The notes: a model not told the origin generated them from the letters alone. Positions 7,950-15,958 are shown, numbered from the stretch's first letter. The stretch is 64,000 nucleotides of DNA from an uncultured Robinsoniella sp. (GCA_900539655.1 UQCR01000002.1:1-64000); one strand, 5' to 3'. Translations and numbers: made by a program.

Positions 7950-8100
7950 ATTCACAATTGATTGGTATAGTATATTCATACAAAGCAAACAAGCTTTTTT
8001 ACATAAACTTTTCTCTCCCTCCTGGACTGGCGATGGCCAGTCCTTCTTTTTGCCATTTTTGCAAATACTGGCACTCCCTCTGTATAGGGGATTATTTTTT
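7950..8100 (+). ncRNA. Small-RNA-like cassette B (diverged copy)
   Basis: TTCACA, 9 bp and TATAGT repeat the promoter spacing of cassette A, although the upstream phased repeats are not conserved. A strong terminator-like stem GGACTGGC/GCCAGTCC (8024-8043) with CTTCTTTTTG follows. A second partial copy of cassette A's 3' end (ACTGGC.CTCCCTCTGTATAGGGG) runs to 8090 and meets the convergent lysozyme-like gene. Likely another member of the same RNA family, or its decayed remnant. Confidence 0.4.
8024..8050 (+). terminator. Terminator of cassette B
   Basis: An 8-bp GC-rich stem with a 4-nt loop followed by TTCTTTTT. Confidence 0.65.
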
Positions 8101-8799
8101 GTAATACCGTAAAACATGCGGTACATATTCAGGATCACCGTAAGTAGTCCAGCCCAGCTGGGCTTTCATTTTTTCCGAGTATTCCTGAGCATTCTCCGGA
8201 GAGTATCCTCCATAATTTTCAGCCGCCCATGTGGCATATGCATTTCCAAAATTATATTCCTGCAGTGCCAGTTTTAGTTTATCCATATCGTTGACCGAAG
8301 TACACTGTGCTTCCTCCAGACAATAGGCAAAAGTTTCTACCCCTACCTGAATGGAATAATCTACATCTGCAATACTACCCGGTTCGTTTGGATACTGAGT
8401 GTTAAACGGGCTTTCTGAACATTGCATCACATCAGTTCCTTTTCCAGCACTTTCCTGCTGCATCATTGCTAGTATCACATCGGAATATTCCGAAATGTCA
8501 TATTCTTTACAATATTTTTTAACCTGGTCTTCATATTGAAGAACGCTTTGGGTCAATCCGCCGGAATTGGAAATTCCCGAAAATACCAGATAGAAGATAA
8601 ATCCACCGGCTGCCAAAATAAAAAGCCCAATGAGGAACCAGATACGGCGTACCTGGCGCTTTCTTTTTAAAAGCTGTTCCTTTTGGCTCAGACGCTTTTT
8701 AGCGGAGCTGCGTCCAGTTGCGGACAGCGCAGCGGATACTTTTCTACGTGGATTCTTCCGGGATGTTGTTTTTTTAGTTGTTTTTTGATAAGCTGCCAT
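8092..8799 (-). CDS. Membrane-anchored lysozyme-like protein
   Basis: A 235-residue protein with a basic Lys/Arg/Ser-rich cytoplasmic head (1-51), one membrane segment (about 52-73, IWFLIGLFILAAGGFIFYLVF) and an external lysozyme-like domain. The domain starts VLQYEDQVKKYCKEY and has the candidate catalytic glutamate E116 in AMMQQESAG, followed by DYSIQVGVETFAYCLEEA and LALQEYNFGNAYATWA. This matches the lysozyme-like half of CwlT-type hydrolases found in conjugative elements and many Clostridia. No NlpC/P60 domain or conjugation genes are nearby, so it is probably a stand-alone wall-remodelling enzyme. An AGAGAGG site precedes the ATG. Confidence 0.8.
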   Translation of the reverse strand: MAAYQKTTKKTTSRKNPRRKVSAALSATGRSSAKKRLSQKEQLLKRKRQVRRIWFLIGLFILAAGGFIFYLVFSGISNSGGLTQSVLQYEDQVKKYCKEYDISEYSDVILAMMQQESAGKGTDVMQCSESPFNTQYPNEPGSIADVDYSIQVGVETFAYCLEEAQCTSVNDMDKLKLALQEYNFGNAYATWAAENYGGYSPENAQEYSEKMKAQLGWTTYGDPEYVPHVLRYYKK

Positions 8800-8844
8800 A
8801 ATCCTCTCTTCTGTAATAACATTCTGAGTAAACAGGTTGCTTAG

Positions 8845-8899
8845 AGCGTGTTTGAAAATTCATTCCCGCCATCTGCCCGCACCACTTTGCGGCATATAC
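8845..8899 (+). repeat. Left half of the MITE-like palindromic element
   Basis: The 55 bp starting AGCGTGTTTGAAAATTCATT match the left end of the full element at 23211-23368, with only a few differences. The right half is missing; the copy is cut off at the tRNA terminator. Confidence 0.65.
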
Positions 8900-8900
8900 G

Positions 8901-8929
8901 AAAAAAGCCCCGGATATAATCCAGGGCTC
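8901..8929 (-). terminator. Terminator after tRNA-Thr
   Basis: On the minus strand the stem AGCCC/GGGCT is followed by six T, right after the tRNA 3' end. Confidence 0.75.
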
Positions 8930-8935
8930 CTAAAG

Positions 8936-9008
8936 AGCTGATGACGGGAATCGGACCCGTGACCTCCTCACTACCAATGAGGTGCGCTACCGACTGTGCC
9001 ACATCAGC
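8936..9008 (-). tRNA. tRNA-Thr (anticodon GGT)
   Basis: On the minus strand the acceptor arms GCTGATG/CATCAGC enclose a D arm with AGTCGGTA, anticodon stem CCTCA/TGAGG with loop TTGGTAG (anticodon GGT), and T stem ACGGG/CCCGT with loop TCCGATT. The discriminator is T and CCA is not encoded. The gene is 73 nt and is followed by its own terminator. Confidence 0.95.
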
Positions 9009-9140
9009 CTGCGATATTAATAACCGCTACAGTTAAGAATTTTATCATAAGTAACTCCGCTTGTCAACGAATTTTTAAAAAAATTGATAAAATTCTGCAT
9101 ATTTCTTTTTAGGGATGGGGAGCAGTGATTAGAAAGAGCA

Positions 9141-9172
9141 ATAAAATAAGCCGATGCTTAACACATCGGCTT
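9141..9172 (-). terminator. Terminator after the cold-shock gene
   Basis: The minus-strand stem AAGCCGATG/CATCGGCTT with a 7-nt loop is followed by TATTTTAT. Confidence 0.7.
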
Positions 9173-9210
9173 AAATGATCTAATAAATGACCGGATTATT
9201 TATGAGCTGA

Positions 9211-9414
9211 TTAAGCTGCACAAACGTTAACTGCCTGCATACCGCGGTTTCCCTGAGCGATATCGAAAGTTACTTTCTGTCCGTCTTCTAAAGACTTAAA
9301 TCCTTCACTAGCGATTCCTGAGAAATGTACGAAGAATTCTTCGCCTGTGCTGTCGTTTGTGATAAATCCAAATCCTTTAGTGCTGTTAAACCATTTTACT
9401 GTACCGTTATTCAT
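9211..9414 (-). CDS. Cold-shock protein (CspA family)
   Basis: A 67-residue single cold-shock domain. The nucleic-acid-binding motifs RNP1 (KGFGFI) and RNP2 (FVHFS) are intact. Family members act as RNA chaperones and antiterminators. The start MNNGTVKWF at 9414 has GGAGG 8 nt upstream; a TTG further up would overlap the ribosome site. The C-terminus ends VNVCAA. The gene has its own promoter and a long leader that contains a terminator-like hairpin, described separately. Confidence 0.95.
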   Translation of the reverse strand: MNNGTVKWFNSTKGFGFITNDSTGEEFFVHFSGIASEGFKSLEDGQKVTFDIAQGNRGMQAVNVCAA

Positions 9415-9456
9415 AGTAGGTACCTCCAATTATAATATTATATCTTAACATGAAAA

Positions 9457-9518
9457 TAAAAAAAATCACATATTTTTGTAAATCATCAATCAAATTAGTG
9501 ACTTACAAAAATATGTGA
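9457..9518 (-). promoter_or_regulatory. Terminator-like hairpin in the cold-shock gene leader
   Basis: A perfect 16-bp inverted repeat (9466-9481 and 9503-9518, 21-nt loop) lies in the 5' leader. Read on the minus strand it is followed by eight T. This is the shape of an intrinsic terminator placed between the promoter and the gene, suggesting attenuation or temperature-sensitive read-through. Confidence 0.65.
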
Positions 9519-9548
9519 AGATCAAAAATTCATTCAAAATACTCTCTT

Positions 9549-9577
9549 AATATACCATGTAAGAATTGTATTGTCAA
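9549..9577 (-). promoter_or_regulatory. Promoter of the cold-shock gene
   Basis: On the minus strand TTGACA, a 17-bp spacer and TATATT. The start near 9542 gives a leader of about 127 nt. Confidence 0.75.
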
Positions 9578-9617
9578 GGTAAATAAAATATATTTTAAAA
9601 TCAATGTATTTTAGTTT

Positions 9618-9769
9618 ATTTTTACCCATAAACGGAAGGAAGGCCAGTACCTGTCGATACTGGCGAAAATGAAAAAGATTTTTGAAAAAGTCTTATTGGC
9701 TTTTCATATTTATACTATAAAGGATAGTTATGAAGAAAGTGTGACAGACGATTGAAGAGACTGTGAAGA
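9618..9769 (-). ncRNA. Small-RNA-like cassette C (inverted homologue of cassette A)
   Basis: On the minus strand TTCACA, TTCAAT, GTCACA and TTCATA again recur every 11 bp (9767 down to 9729), followed by 9 bp and TATAGT (9719-9714). The body aligns closely to cassette A through the segment reading AAGACTTTTTCA and the hairpin GCCAGTA/TACTGGC. The last part has lost the T-run (GGGTAAAAAT). It therefore looks like an inverted, partly decayed or differently terminated copy. Confidence 0.5.
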
Positions 9770-9840
9770 AATTGAAAAGTTTTTAATCTCATCTTTCCTG
9801 AGGGTTAAGTTTTGTTAACGGGAACTATATTGCGGCTCCA

Positions 9841-9869
9841 TTGCAGATTTTTTATATTTTCGGTATACT
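9841..9869 (+). promoter_or_regulatory. Promoter of the XRE regulator gene
   Basis: TTGCAG-17 bp-TATACT, with the regulator's ATG about 48 nt downstream. Confidence 0.6.
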
Positions 9870-9917
9870 AAGAGATAAGAAATGGCCGTTTCCAAGTTGA
9901 GAAGAGGAGCATACAAC

Positions 9918-10997
9918 ATGAATATAGGTGAAGTTATCTTAAATCTTAGAAAAGAAAAACAATTAACACAGGAGCAGCTGGCACAGGCAATCGGTGTATC
10001 TGCGCCCGCAGTGAGCAAATGGGAGACTGGGAGTACTTATCCGGATATTTTGCTTCTGCCGCCCATTGCCCGGGCACTTGGCACGACAATCGACTATCTG
10101 CTGTCCTATACTCAGGAGCTGGACCAGACTACTCTGGATACAATAATGGAAGATATACGTGTGAACTGCCAGGAAAACGGTTTTCGGGAAGGCAGGAAGA
10201 CAATACAGTTCTATTTAAATCAGTATCCAAATTCAGAAGAATTAAAAATGAAGGTGATGTCTGCTTCTATCATGCTGTCTTATACAATGGATCAAGCGTT
10301 TATGGAAGAAGAATGGGTTGAATGGGGAAAGCAGCTTGAAAAACTGGCAAAGGAGATTATGGATTCATCAGACCCGTTAATCCGTGAAAATGCAAAATTG
10401 TATCTGATTACAAGATGTATGGAGGAGGAAAACTATGATGAGGCAGAAGCCCTTCTGAATTCCATTCCCCAACAGCAAATTGATCCTTCGCAGCTGCGTC
10501 CAAGCATTTATCTGAAAAAGGGTGAATACGGCAAGGCAGAAAAGCTTCTGCAAACCAATCTGCTGGCGGGAATCAGGAATGCACAGATGGCTTTGCTTTC
10601 TCTGACTGAAACAGCCAGAAGAACGCATAACACGGAGAAAGCTTTCCAATATGCTAGGGCAGGCTGTGAGCTGGAAGAGATATTTGGCAGCGGAGGTTCT
10701 TCATTTGCATGGGAAAAAACAGCCCAGTTGTATCTGGAAACAGACCATGAGGAAGAAGCTTTGAAGAGTATTATAAAATATATGGAATGTATCAGAAAAA
10801 TGGATTACCGGTTCAAAGACCGGGTTTATTTTGATACGATAACTCTTAGCGCTAATGAAACTCCGGGACAGGTGAAAGGAATCAAGCAATCCCAGTTAAA
10901 TCTTCTGATGACTGATGACAGATATGAAAAACTGAGGGGATATGATGCATTCCAGGAGGCAGCACAAAAACTCAAAATGCATATCGATTCTCTGTAA
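9918..10997 (+). CDS. XRE-family regulator with helical-repeat C-terminus
   Basis: A 359-residue protein with an N-terminal HTH of the Cro/C1 type (about residues 3-63; LRKEKQLTQEQLAQAIGVSAPAVSKWETG with the recognition helix in SAPAVSKWE). The remainder is helical and TPR-like (ENYDEAEALLNSIP, KGEYGKAEKLLQTNLLAG, TEKAFQYARAGCELEE, DHEEEALKSIIKYME). Similar proteins in Clostridia sense peptides or cell state through the TPR part, but no partner peptide gene is next to it. GAGGAG precedes ATG 9918. The target is unknown. Confidence 0.85.
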   Translation: MNIGEVILNLRKEKQLTQEQLAQAIGVSAPAVSKWETGSTYPDILLLPPIARALGTTIDYLLSYTQELDQTTLDTIMEDIRVNCQENGFREGRKTIQFYLNQYPNSEELKMKVMSASIMLSYTMDQAFMEEEWVEWGKQLEKLAKEIMDSSDPLIRENAKLYLITRCMEEENYDEAEALLNSIPQQQIDPSQLRPSIYLKKGEYGKAEKLLQTNLLAGIRNAQMALLSLTETARRTHNTEKAFQYARAGCELEEIFGSGGSSFAWEKTAQLYLETDHEEEALKSIIKYMECIRKMDYRFKDRVYFDTITLSANETPGQVKGIKQSQLNLLMTDDRYEKLRGYDAFQEAAQKLKMHIDSL

Positions 10998-11032
10998 ATC
11001 ACCGGAAAGCATCATAAAAGGAAGAGTCTGCG

Positions 11033-11061
11033 TTGACATTACCCACAACAGGCATTACACT
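11033..11061 (+). promoter_or_regulatory. Promoter of truA
   Basis: TTGACA-17 bp-TACACT in the 131-bp gap before truA. Confidence 0.5.
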
Positions 11062-11128
11062 GTAAACAGGCAAAAGGAACTTAATTTGCATCGCTGGATG
11101 CAGTACAGGACAGATAGGAGCAGTGTAA

Positions 11129-11866
11129 ATGAATTATAAAATGATCGTCCAATATGACGGAACCAGGTATGATGGGTGGCAGAAACAGGGAAATACAGAT
11201 AATACAATACAGGGAAAACTGGAAGCTATTTTGTCAAAAATGGCTGGCATGCCGGTAGAAGTTCAGGGAGCGGGAAGAACGGATGCAGGGGTACACGCTT
11301 ATGGTCAGACCGCTAATTTCCATCTTCCAAAAGGGTGCGTGTTAACAGAGGATATCCGGGATTATCTGAATAAATATCTGCCGGAGGATATCGGTATACT
11401 GGAGGTGGAAGAGGCAGATGAGCGGTTTCACAGCCGTTTAAATGCCAGAGAAAAGGTATACCGTTATCGGATGTCCACCAGCTCATTAAAAAATGTATTT
11501 GAACGGAAATATATATATCTTCTTGGTGAACATCTGAATGTGAAAGCCATGGAGGAGGCAGCCTCAGAATTAATTGGAACCCATGACTTTAAAAGCTTTT
11601 GTTCGAATAAGAGAATGAAAAAATCTTCTGTCCGGAAATTAAATCGTATAGAATTTACGGAGCAGGAAGGAGAGCTGCAGATTACTTATACAGGCGAGGG
11701 CTTTTTGTACAATATGGTGCGGATTATAACAGGTACACTGATTGAAGTGGGGCAGGGGAAACGTTTACCAAAAGAAATGAAAGAGATATTAGAAGGGAAA
11801 GACCGCTCGCTGGCTGGCGTTACGGCACCAGCCAGAGGGTTGTGTTTGGTTAAGGTGTTGTACTAG
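11129..11866 (+). CDS. truA: tRNA pseudouridine(38-40) synthase
   Basis: TruA isomerises uridines 38-40 in the tRNA anticodon arm. The 245-residue length fits. The catalytic aspartate is D52 in GAGRTDAGVHAYG, and the N-terminus (YKMIVQYDGTRYDGWQKQ) and the C-terminal FLYNMVRIITGTLIEVGQG segment are family hallmarks. GGAG lies upstream of ATG 11129. The TAG stop is also the first bases of a long palindromic element, so the transcript's 3' end would fold on itself. Confidence 0.95.
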   Translation: MNYKMIVQYDGTRYDGWQKQGNTDNTIQGKLEAILSKMAGMPVEVQGAGRTDAGVHAYGQTANFHLPKGCVLTEDIRDYLNKYLPEDIGILEVEEADERFHSRLNAREKVYRYRMSTSSLKNVFERKYIYLLGEHLNVKAMEEAASELIGTHDFKSFCSNKRMKKSSVRKLNRIEFTEQEGELQITYTGEGFLYNMVRIITGTLIEVGQGKRLPKEMKEILEGKDRSLAGVTAPARGLCLVKVLY

Positions 11867-12025
11867 TACAGCATTGCACAAATAACTGTGAATATAGCAT
11901 CCGCTATCTCCGCCAGGTGCACGTCTGCGAAGCTAATCGTAGCCCACTACGCTGTCGCTTCGCAGAAGCACACCTGTCGCAGATACCAGACACTCTATTC
12001 ACAGTTATTTACGCAATGCTGTACT
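11865..12025 (+). repeat. 161-bp palindromic (MITE-like) element
   Basis: The outer arms pair AGTACAGCATTGC...AAATAACTGTGAATA with its near-perfect reverse complement ending GCTGTACT at 12025. An inner pair TCTGCGAAGC/GCTTCGCAGA closes the centre. Almost the whole element can fold into one hairpin. It overlaps the truA stop codon and encodes nothing obvious. It may also serve as a two-way transcription barrier between truA and the convergent gene. Confidence 0.65.
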
Positions 12026-12067
12026 ATTATCTGGCTGTTACTCCAGAGACTGTTTGATGAATATAAA

Positions 12068-13168
12068 CTAATTATCAAATAGCTCATGAATGCATTTTAG
12101 CAATTCCCTGTTTTTTTCTACTGACATAAAACAAAACCGGAAATATTGATTTCCAAGAAACGGAAACGTAGAACAGTCCCTGATCATAAGGCCTTTTCGA
12201 ATGGCATACTCAAAGACATCCTTTGAGGTTATGCCATTTTTTATTATTCGAACCAGTATAAAGTTTGCAGTGGGAGGATAGGCTTTTATGCCTGATATAT
12301 GAGAAAGCTCATGTACAATAAAGTCCCGTTCTGAAAAGATAAGTTTTTTTGTGGCTGAGATATATTCAATATCTGAAAACATCAGCTTTCCAGCAGCTTC
12401 TGCAAGGCTGTTAATTGTCCAGGGATTTTTCTTTTTATTTACTTCTTTGATGAGATCCAGATTGCCTGTGATGGCATATCCCAGGCGGAGTCCGGGTGCT
12501 GCAAAAAATTTGGAAATACCTCTTAATATTACAATGTTATTATAATAATCAGTCAGTGGAACACTGGTGATATCCAGATGTTCCGGAACAAATTCCACAT
12601 ATGTTTCATCTACCATTACAAAAATATCGTTCTGTTTGCAGCAGTCTAATATTTTGCGCATATCATTGCGGCAGATAGATGTAGAAGTGGGATTATTTGG
12701 ATTACAAAGGACAAGCAGGTCAATTTGCTCGTTTAATCTGCTCATCAGATCCTCGGCCTGCATCTGAAAATCATGGCTTTCTTTCAGGGGATAGTATAAG
12801 GAGATCCCGCCGTCCAGAGATATTTCCCGTTCATACTCAGAATAAGTGGGACCCAGTATCATTGCTTTCTTGGGATGCCGTATCTGGATCATCAGAGAGA
12901 TTAGTTCTGTGGAACCATTCCCTACAATAATATGAGCCGGATCACATCCGGCGTAGGTGCCGATGGATCTGCGAAGAGCGGTGTATTCCCGATCTGGATA
13001 GGTAGTTATTACATCAATGTGGTCAGCCAGAGTCTGGCGCAGCTTGGGAGAGACTCCCAGAGGGTTTACATTGGCACTGAAGCTGGTGATCTCTTCTTTT
13101 TTGATGCCATAGGCATGTTCAATTGCTTCTAAATCACTTCCATGAAAATGGTCAGCAGGGGTTAGCAT
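12068..13168 (-). CDS. PLP-dependent aminotransferase/decarboxylase, CobD/HisC type
   Basis: A 366-residue fold-type I PLP enzyme. The Schiff-base lysine is in RGISKFFAAPGLRLGY (K220), with NPNNPTS and DETYVEF as further cofactor contacts. The N-terminus (HFHGSDLEAIEHAYGI..EEITSFSANVNPLG) resembles L-threonine-O-3-phosphate decarboxylases (CobD) more than histidinol-phosphate aminotransferases, but both groups share the fold. No other cobalamin or histidine gene is nearby, so the substrate is not settled. I use ATG 13168 because AAAGGA is spaced 8 nt away; another ATG at 13177 would overlap that site. Confidence 0.75.
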   Translation of the reverse strand: MLTPADHFHGSDLEAIEHAYGIKKEEITSFSANVNPLGVSPKLRQTLADHIDVITTYPDREYTALRRSIGTYAGCDPAHIIVGNGSTELISLMIQIRHPKKAMILGPTYSEYEREISLDGGISLYYPLKESHDFQMQAEDLMSRLNEQIDLLVLCNPNNPTSTSICRNDMRKILDCCKQNDIFVMVDETYVEFVPEHLDITSVPLTDYYNNIVILRGISKFFAAPGLRLGYAITGNLDLIKEVNKKKNPWTINSLAEAAGKLMFSDIEYISATKKLIFSERDFIVHELSHISGIKAYPPTANFILVRIIKNGITSKDVFEYAIRKGLMIRDCSTFPFLGNQYFRFCFMSVEKNRELLKCIHELFDN

Positions 13169-13188
13169 AAGATTCATCCTTTCTGTTT

Positions 13189-13225
13189 TGTGGCATACAG
13201 CTGTCAGAAAGCAATTTCAAAACGC
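13189..13225 (+). repeat. Right-end fragment of the MITE-like element
   Basis: About 37 bp (TGTGGCATACAGCTGTCAGA... to AAAACGC) match the right end of the full element at 23211-23368. The left end is absent. Confidence 0.5.
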
Positions 13226-13248
13226 AATCTGAGATTCTGTATCGTAAA

Positions 13249-13884
13249 TCAATAACCAAGATTTTCTCCAATTAAAATGACTTTAATACGTCCTTTGAAG
13301 CGATTGTAACGTATAATCAGTGTCTGGCTGCATATACAATCTTTAGCAGTACAGTCGGAACAGACACCGGTCAGCCCACAGGGGGTTTTCATATTCAGCC
13401 GCATGGCATTTGGCGGTGCGGCACTGGTATGTATGCGTTCCAGGGCAGCTGCTTCATCTTTTGCCACTTTATTCATGCCGACCAGTAAAATGACATGGTC
13501 AGGGCCATAAGTAAGTGCGGCAACACGGTTACCGGTACCGTCAATGTTCACCAGTTTACCGTCTAACGTGATAGCATTGGAACTCATAAAATAATAATCT
13601 GCGCACAAAGCCTGGTGATACATGGCTTTAGTTTCCTCTGGCGTAGCAGCCTGTGAGCGGTCAATGAGTGTCAGACCGGAAGTACTCAGTGCATGCATCA
13701 TGCCGCATTCGGTAAGTGTCATAGATCCACCCCAGGATACAACGGCGGAATCCGGTAAAAAGCTCATGGCTTTTTCAACAGCACTTTTGCTGTCCGGACA
13801 GTAATAACCCTCCATATTTCTTTTTTCCAGGTTTTTGATGATGACGGAAGCTTGCTTTTCATAAAATTCTTGCATTGGTGTCAT
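13249..13884 (-). CDS. LUD-domain (LutC/DUF162-like) protein with Cys cluster
   Basis: A 211-residue protein of the LUD family, related to the lactate-utilisation subunit LutC. Typical segments are ASVIIKNLEKRNMEGYYCPD, AVVSWGGSMTLTECGMM, ADYYFMSSNAITLDGKLVNIDGTGNRVAALTYGP and VGMNKVAKDEAAALERI. The C-terminus carries four close cysteines (CGLTGVCSDCTAKDCICSQ), suggesting a metal or Fe-S site. No LutA/LutB partner is adjacent, so a role in lactate oxidation is not supported; stand-alone forms like this are common in Clostridia and of unknown function. GGAG lies 10 nt before ATG 13884. Confidence 0.78.
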   Translation of the reverse strand: MTPMQEFYEKQASVIIKNLEKRNMEGYYCPDSKSAVEKAMSFLPDSAVVSWGGSMTLTECGMMHALSTSGLTLIDRSQAATPEETKAMYHQALCADYYFMSSNAITLDGKLVNIDGTGNRVAALTYGPDHVILLVGMNKVAKDEAAALERIHTSAAPPNAMRLNMKTPCGLTGVCSDCTAKDCICSQTLIIRYNRFKGRIKVILIGENLGY

Positions 13885-14130
13885 AAATAGTATGCTCCTT
13901 TCTTGTAACGGAATCTGCCCTTTGTCCCAAATAGGGGACAAGCTGCAACTTTTTAGTACTGCAAATCCCTTAATTATATGTTATGATAAGACTTATATAA
14001 ATTATACGGTGGGAGAATCGCCTTGTAAAGGAGTTGTTAGAAGATTTGTCTAGAAAGCAGGTCTTTGAAAAAGAAGTTGAAATAAACGGAAACACAAAGT
14101 ATAATGTAACACAGAAACAATTTTGCAGGG

Positions 14131-14154
14131 ACAGCCGTTTAAACGGCTGTTTTG
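14131..14154 (+). terminator. Palindromic hairpin in the argS leader
   Basis: ACAGCCGTTT/AAACGGCTGT is a perfect palindrome followed by TTTTGTG, placed 40 nt before the argS start. It may be an attenuator or the end of an upstream short transcript. I could not find the T-box sequence or specifier features in front of it. Confidence 0.45.
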
Positions 14155-14191
14155 TGTGCAAAAGAAGAAATTAGGAAGGAAGCCATATAAA

Positions 14192-15958
14192 ATGAAAAAA
14201 ATTCTTGATATGATCACTGATGAAATGACAGGTGCTTTTGCCGAAGCAGGGTACGATGCTTCTTATGCTAAAGTAACCATTTCAAACCGTCCGGATCTTT
14301 GCGAGTATCAGTGTAACGGAGCAATGGCAGCTGCCAAAGTATATAAGAAAGCGCCGATTATGATCGCCAATGCAGTTGTGGAGAAGCTGGCACAAAATGA
14401 GGTGTTTGAAGAAGTAAATGCAGTAAATCCTGGTTTTATTAATTTGAAATTGAAAAAGGATTATCTGTCTGATTATTTGAGAAAAATGCAGGCTGATGAA
14501 CATTTATCCATAGAGAAAACCAGCGAACCAAAGAAAATTATTATTGATTACGGCGGTCCAAATGTTGCAAAACCTCTTCATGTTGGGCATCTGCGTTCTG
14601 CGATTATCGGAGAAAGCATTAAGCGTATGGGAAGATTCCTGGGACATGAAATGATTGGAGATGTCCATCTTGGGGACTGGGGACTTCAAATGGGCCTTAT
14701 TATAACAGAGCTTAAGAAGAGAAAACCGGAACTGGTTTATTTCGATGAGAGTTATACCGGAGAATATCCTGAGGATGCACCATTTACCATTTCCGAACTG
14801 GAAGAAATTTATCCGGCTGCAAGCGCATATTCCAAAGAACATCCCGAATATAAAGAAGAAGCTATGCAGGCAACTTATCTGCTTCAGCACGGACATCGGG
14901 GATATCAGGGGATTTTAAAGCATATCCTGGAAGTATCCGTTACGGACTTAAAGAGAAATTATGAGCATTTAGACGTACATTTCGATTTATGGAAAGGGGA
15001 GTCTGACGCCCAGCCTTATATTCCGGATATGGTTCAATATATGAAAGACAATGGATATGCCCACTTGGATGACGGAGCGCTGGTAGTAGATGTAAAGGAA
15101 GAAACAGACACTAAGGAAATTCCTCCATGTATGATCCTTAAATCAGACGGAGCGTCTCTTTATAATACCACTGACCTGGCTACTATTGTGGAGCGGATGA
15201 AGCTGTATCATCCGGATCATATTATTTATGTAGTGGACAAGCGCCAGGAATTATATTTTACTCAGGTATTTCGCTGTGCAAGAAAGACAAAGCTTATACA
15301 GGATGATACAGACCTGACCTTTGTAGGGTTTGGTACCATGAATGGAAAAGACGGCAAGCCTTTTAAGACTCGTGAAGGCGGTGTTATGAGGCTGGAAAAT
15401 CTGATTACCAGCATCAATGATGAAATGTTCCGTAAAATTACGGAAAACCATGAAATTGATCCGGAAGAGGCCAGAAAAACAGCGAAAATTGTTGGTCTGT
15501 CTGCAGTAAAATATGGAGATTTATCAAACCAGGCTTCAAAAGATTATGTATTTGATGTGGATCGTTTTACTTCGTTTGAAGGAAATACAGGCCCCTATAT
15601 TCTCTATACCATTGTCCGTATTAAATCAATACTGAACAAATATCAAGAGAATGGCGGAAAATTAGGAGAATATACGATCGGAGAACCGGTAAGCGACAGT
15701 GAGAAATCTTTGATGCTGGAACTGTCAAAGTTTAACAATGTAATGGAAAATGCATTTGAGGAAATTGCGCCTCATAAAATCTGCTCCTATATCTATGACC
15801 TGGCAAATGCGTTTAATCGTTTTTACCATGAAACAAAAATTTTGTCAGAACAGGATGAGAACCAAAAAGGAAGCTATATTCAACTGCTTCTGCTGGCGAG
15901 AGATGTGCTGGAAAGCTGTATTGATGTCTTAGGATTTTCTGCGCCTGAGAGAATGTAG
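14192..15958 (+). CDS. argS: Arginyl-tRNA synthetase
   Basis: A class I synthetase that charges tRNA-Arg. The 588-residue protein has the HIGH-type motif in GGPNVAKPLHVGHLRSAIIG (about residues 127-146). The KMSKS region is the variant FGTMNGKDGKPFKTREGGVM, typical of ArgRS from Firmicutes. The C-terminal anticodon-binding domain is ENAFEEIAPHKICSYIYDLANAFNRFYHE and the end is DVLGFSAPERM. ATG 14192 has AGGAAGGA upstream. The gene stands alone, with a hairpin in its leader. Confidence 0.96.
   Translation: MKKILDMITDEMTGAFAEAGYDASYAKVTISNRPDLCEYQCNGAMAAAKVYKKAPIMIANAVVEKLAQNEVFEEVNAVNPGFINLKLKKDYLSDYLRKMQADEHLSIEKTSEPKKIIIDYGGPNVAKPLHVGHLRSAIIGESIKRMGRFLGHEMIGDVHLGDWGLQMGLIITELKKRKPELVYFDESYTGEYPEDAPFTISELEEIYPAASAYSKEHPEYKEEAMQATYLLQHGHRGYQGILKHILEVSVTDLKRNYEHLDVHFDLWKGESDAQPYIPDMVQYMKDNGYAHLDDGALVVDVKEETDTKEIPPCMILKSDGASLYNTTDLATIVERMKLYHPDHIIYVVDKRQELYFTQVFRCARKTKLIQDDTDLTFVGFGTMNGKDGKPFKTREGGVMRLENLITSINDEMFRKITENHEIDPEEARKTAKIVGLSAVKYGDLSNQASKDYVFDVDRFTSFEGNTGPYILYTIVRIKSILNKYQENGGKLGEYTIGEPVSDSEKSLMLELSKFNNVMENAFEEIAPHKICSYIYDLANAFNRFYHETKILSEQDENQKGSYIQLLLLARDVLESCIDVLGFSAPERM

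Noticed and set aside
8092..8799. Prophage or conjugative element suggested by a CwlT-like lysozyme
   Set aside because: No integrase, relaxase, VirB4 or phage structural gene is in the window; the protein is a membrane-anchored stand-alone form.
11888..12082. Frame inside the palindrome after truA
   Set aside because: It is a by-product of the 161-bp palindrome; no start signal and no resemblance to a protein.
12068..13168. Cobalamin biosynthesis locus based on the CobD-like enzyme
   Set aside because: No other cobalamin gene and no cobalamin riboswitch is found nearby; the PLP enzyme could have another substrate.
13249..13884. Lactate-utilisation operon (lutABC)
   Set aside because: LutA and LutB partners are absent; only a lone LUD-domain protein is present.
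13942..14191. T-box riboswitch for argS
   Set aside because: I looked for the T-box consensus (GGGTGG.ACCGCG-like) and specifier-type stems and found none; only a simple hairpin is present.
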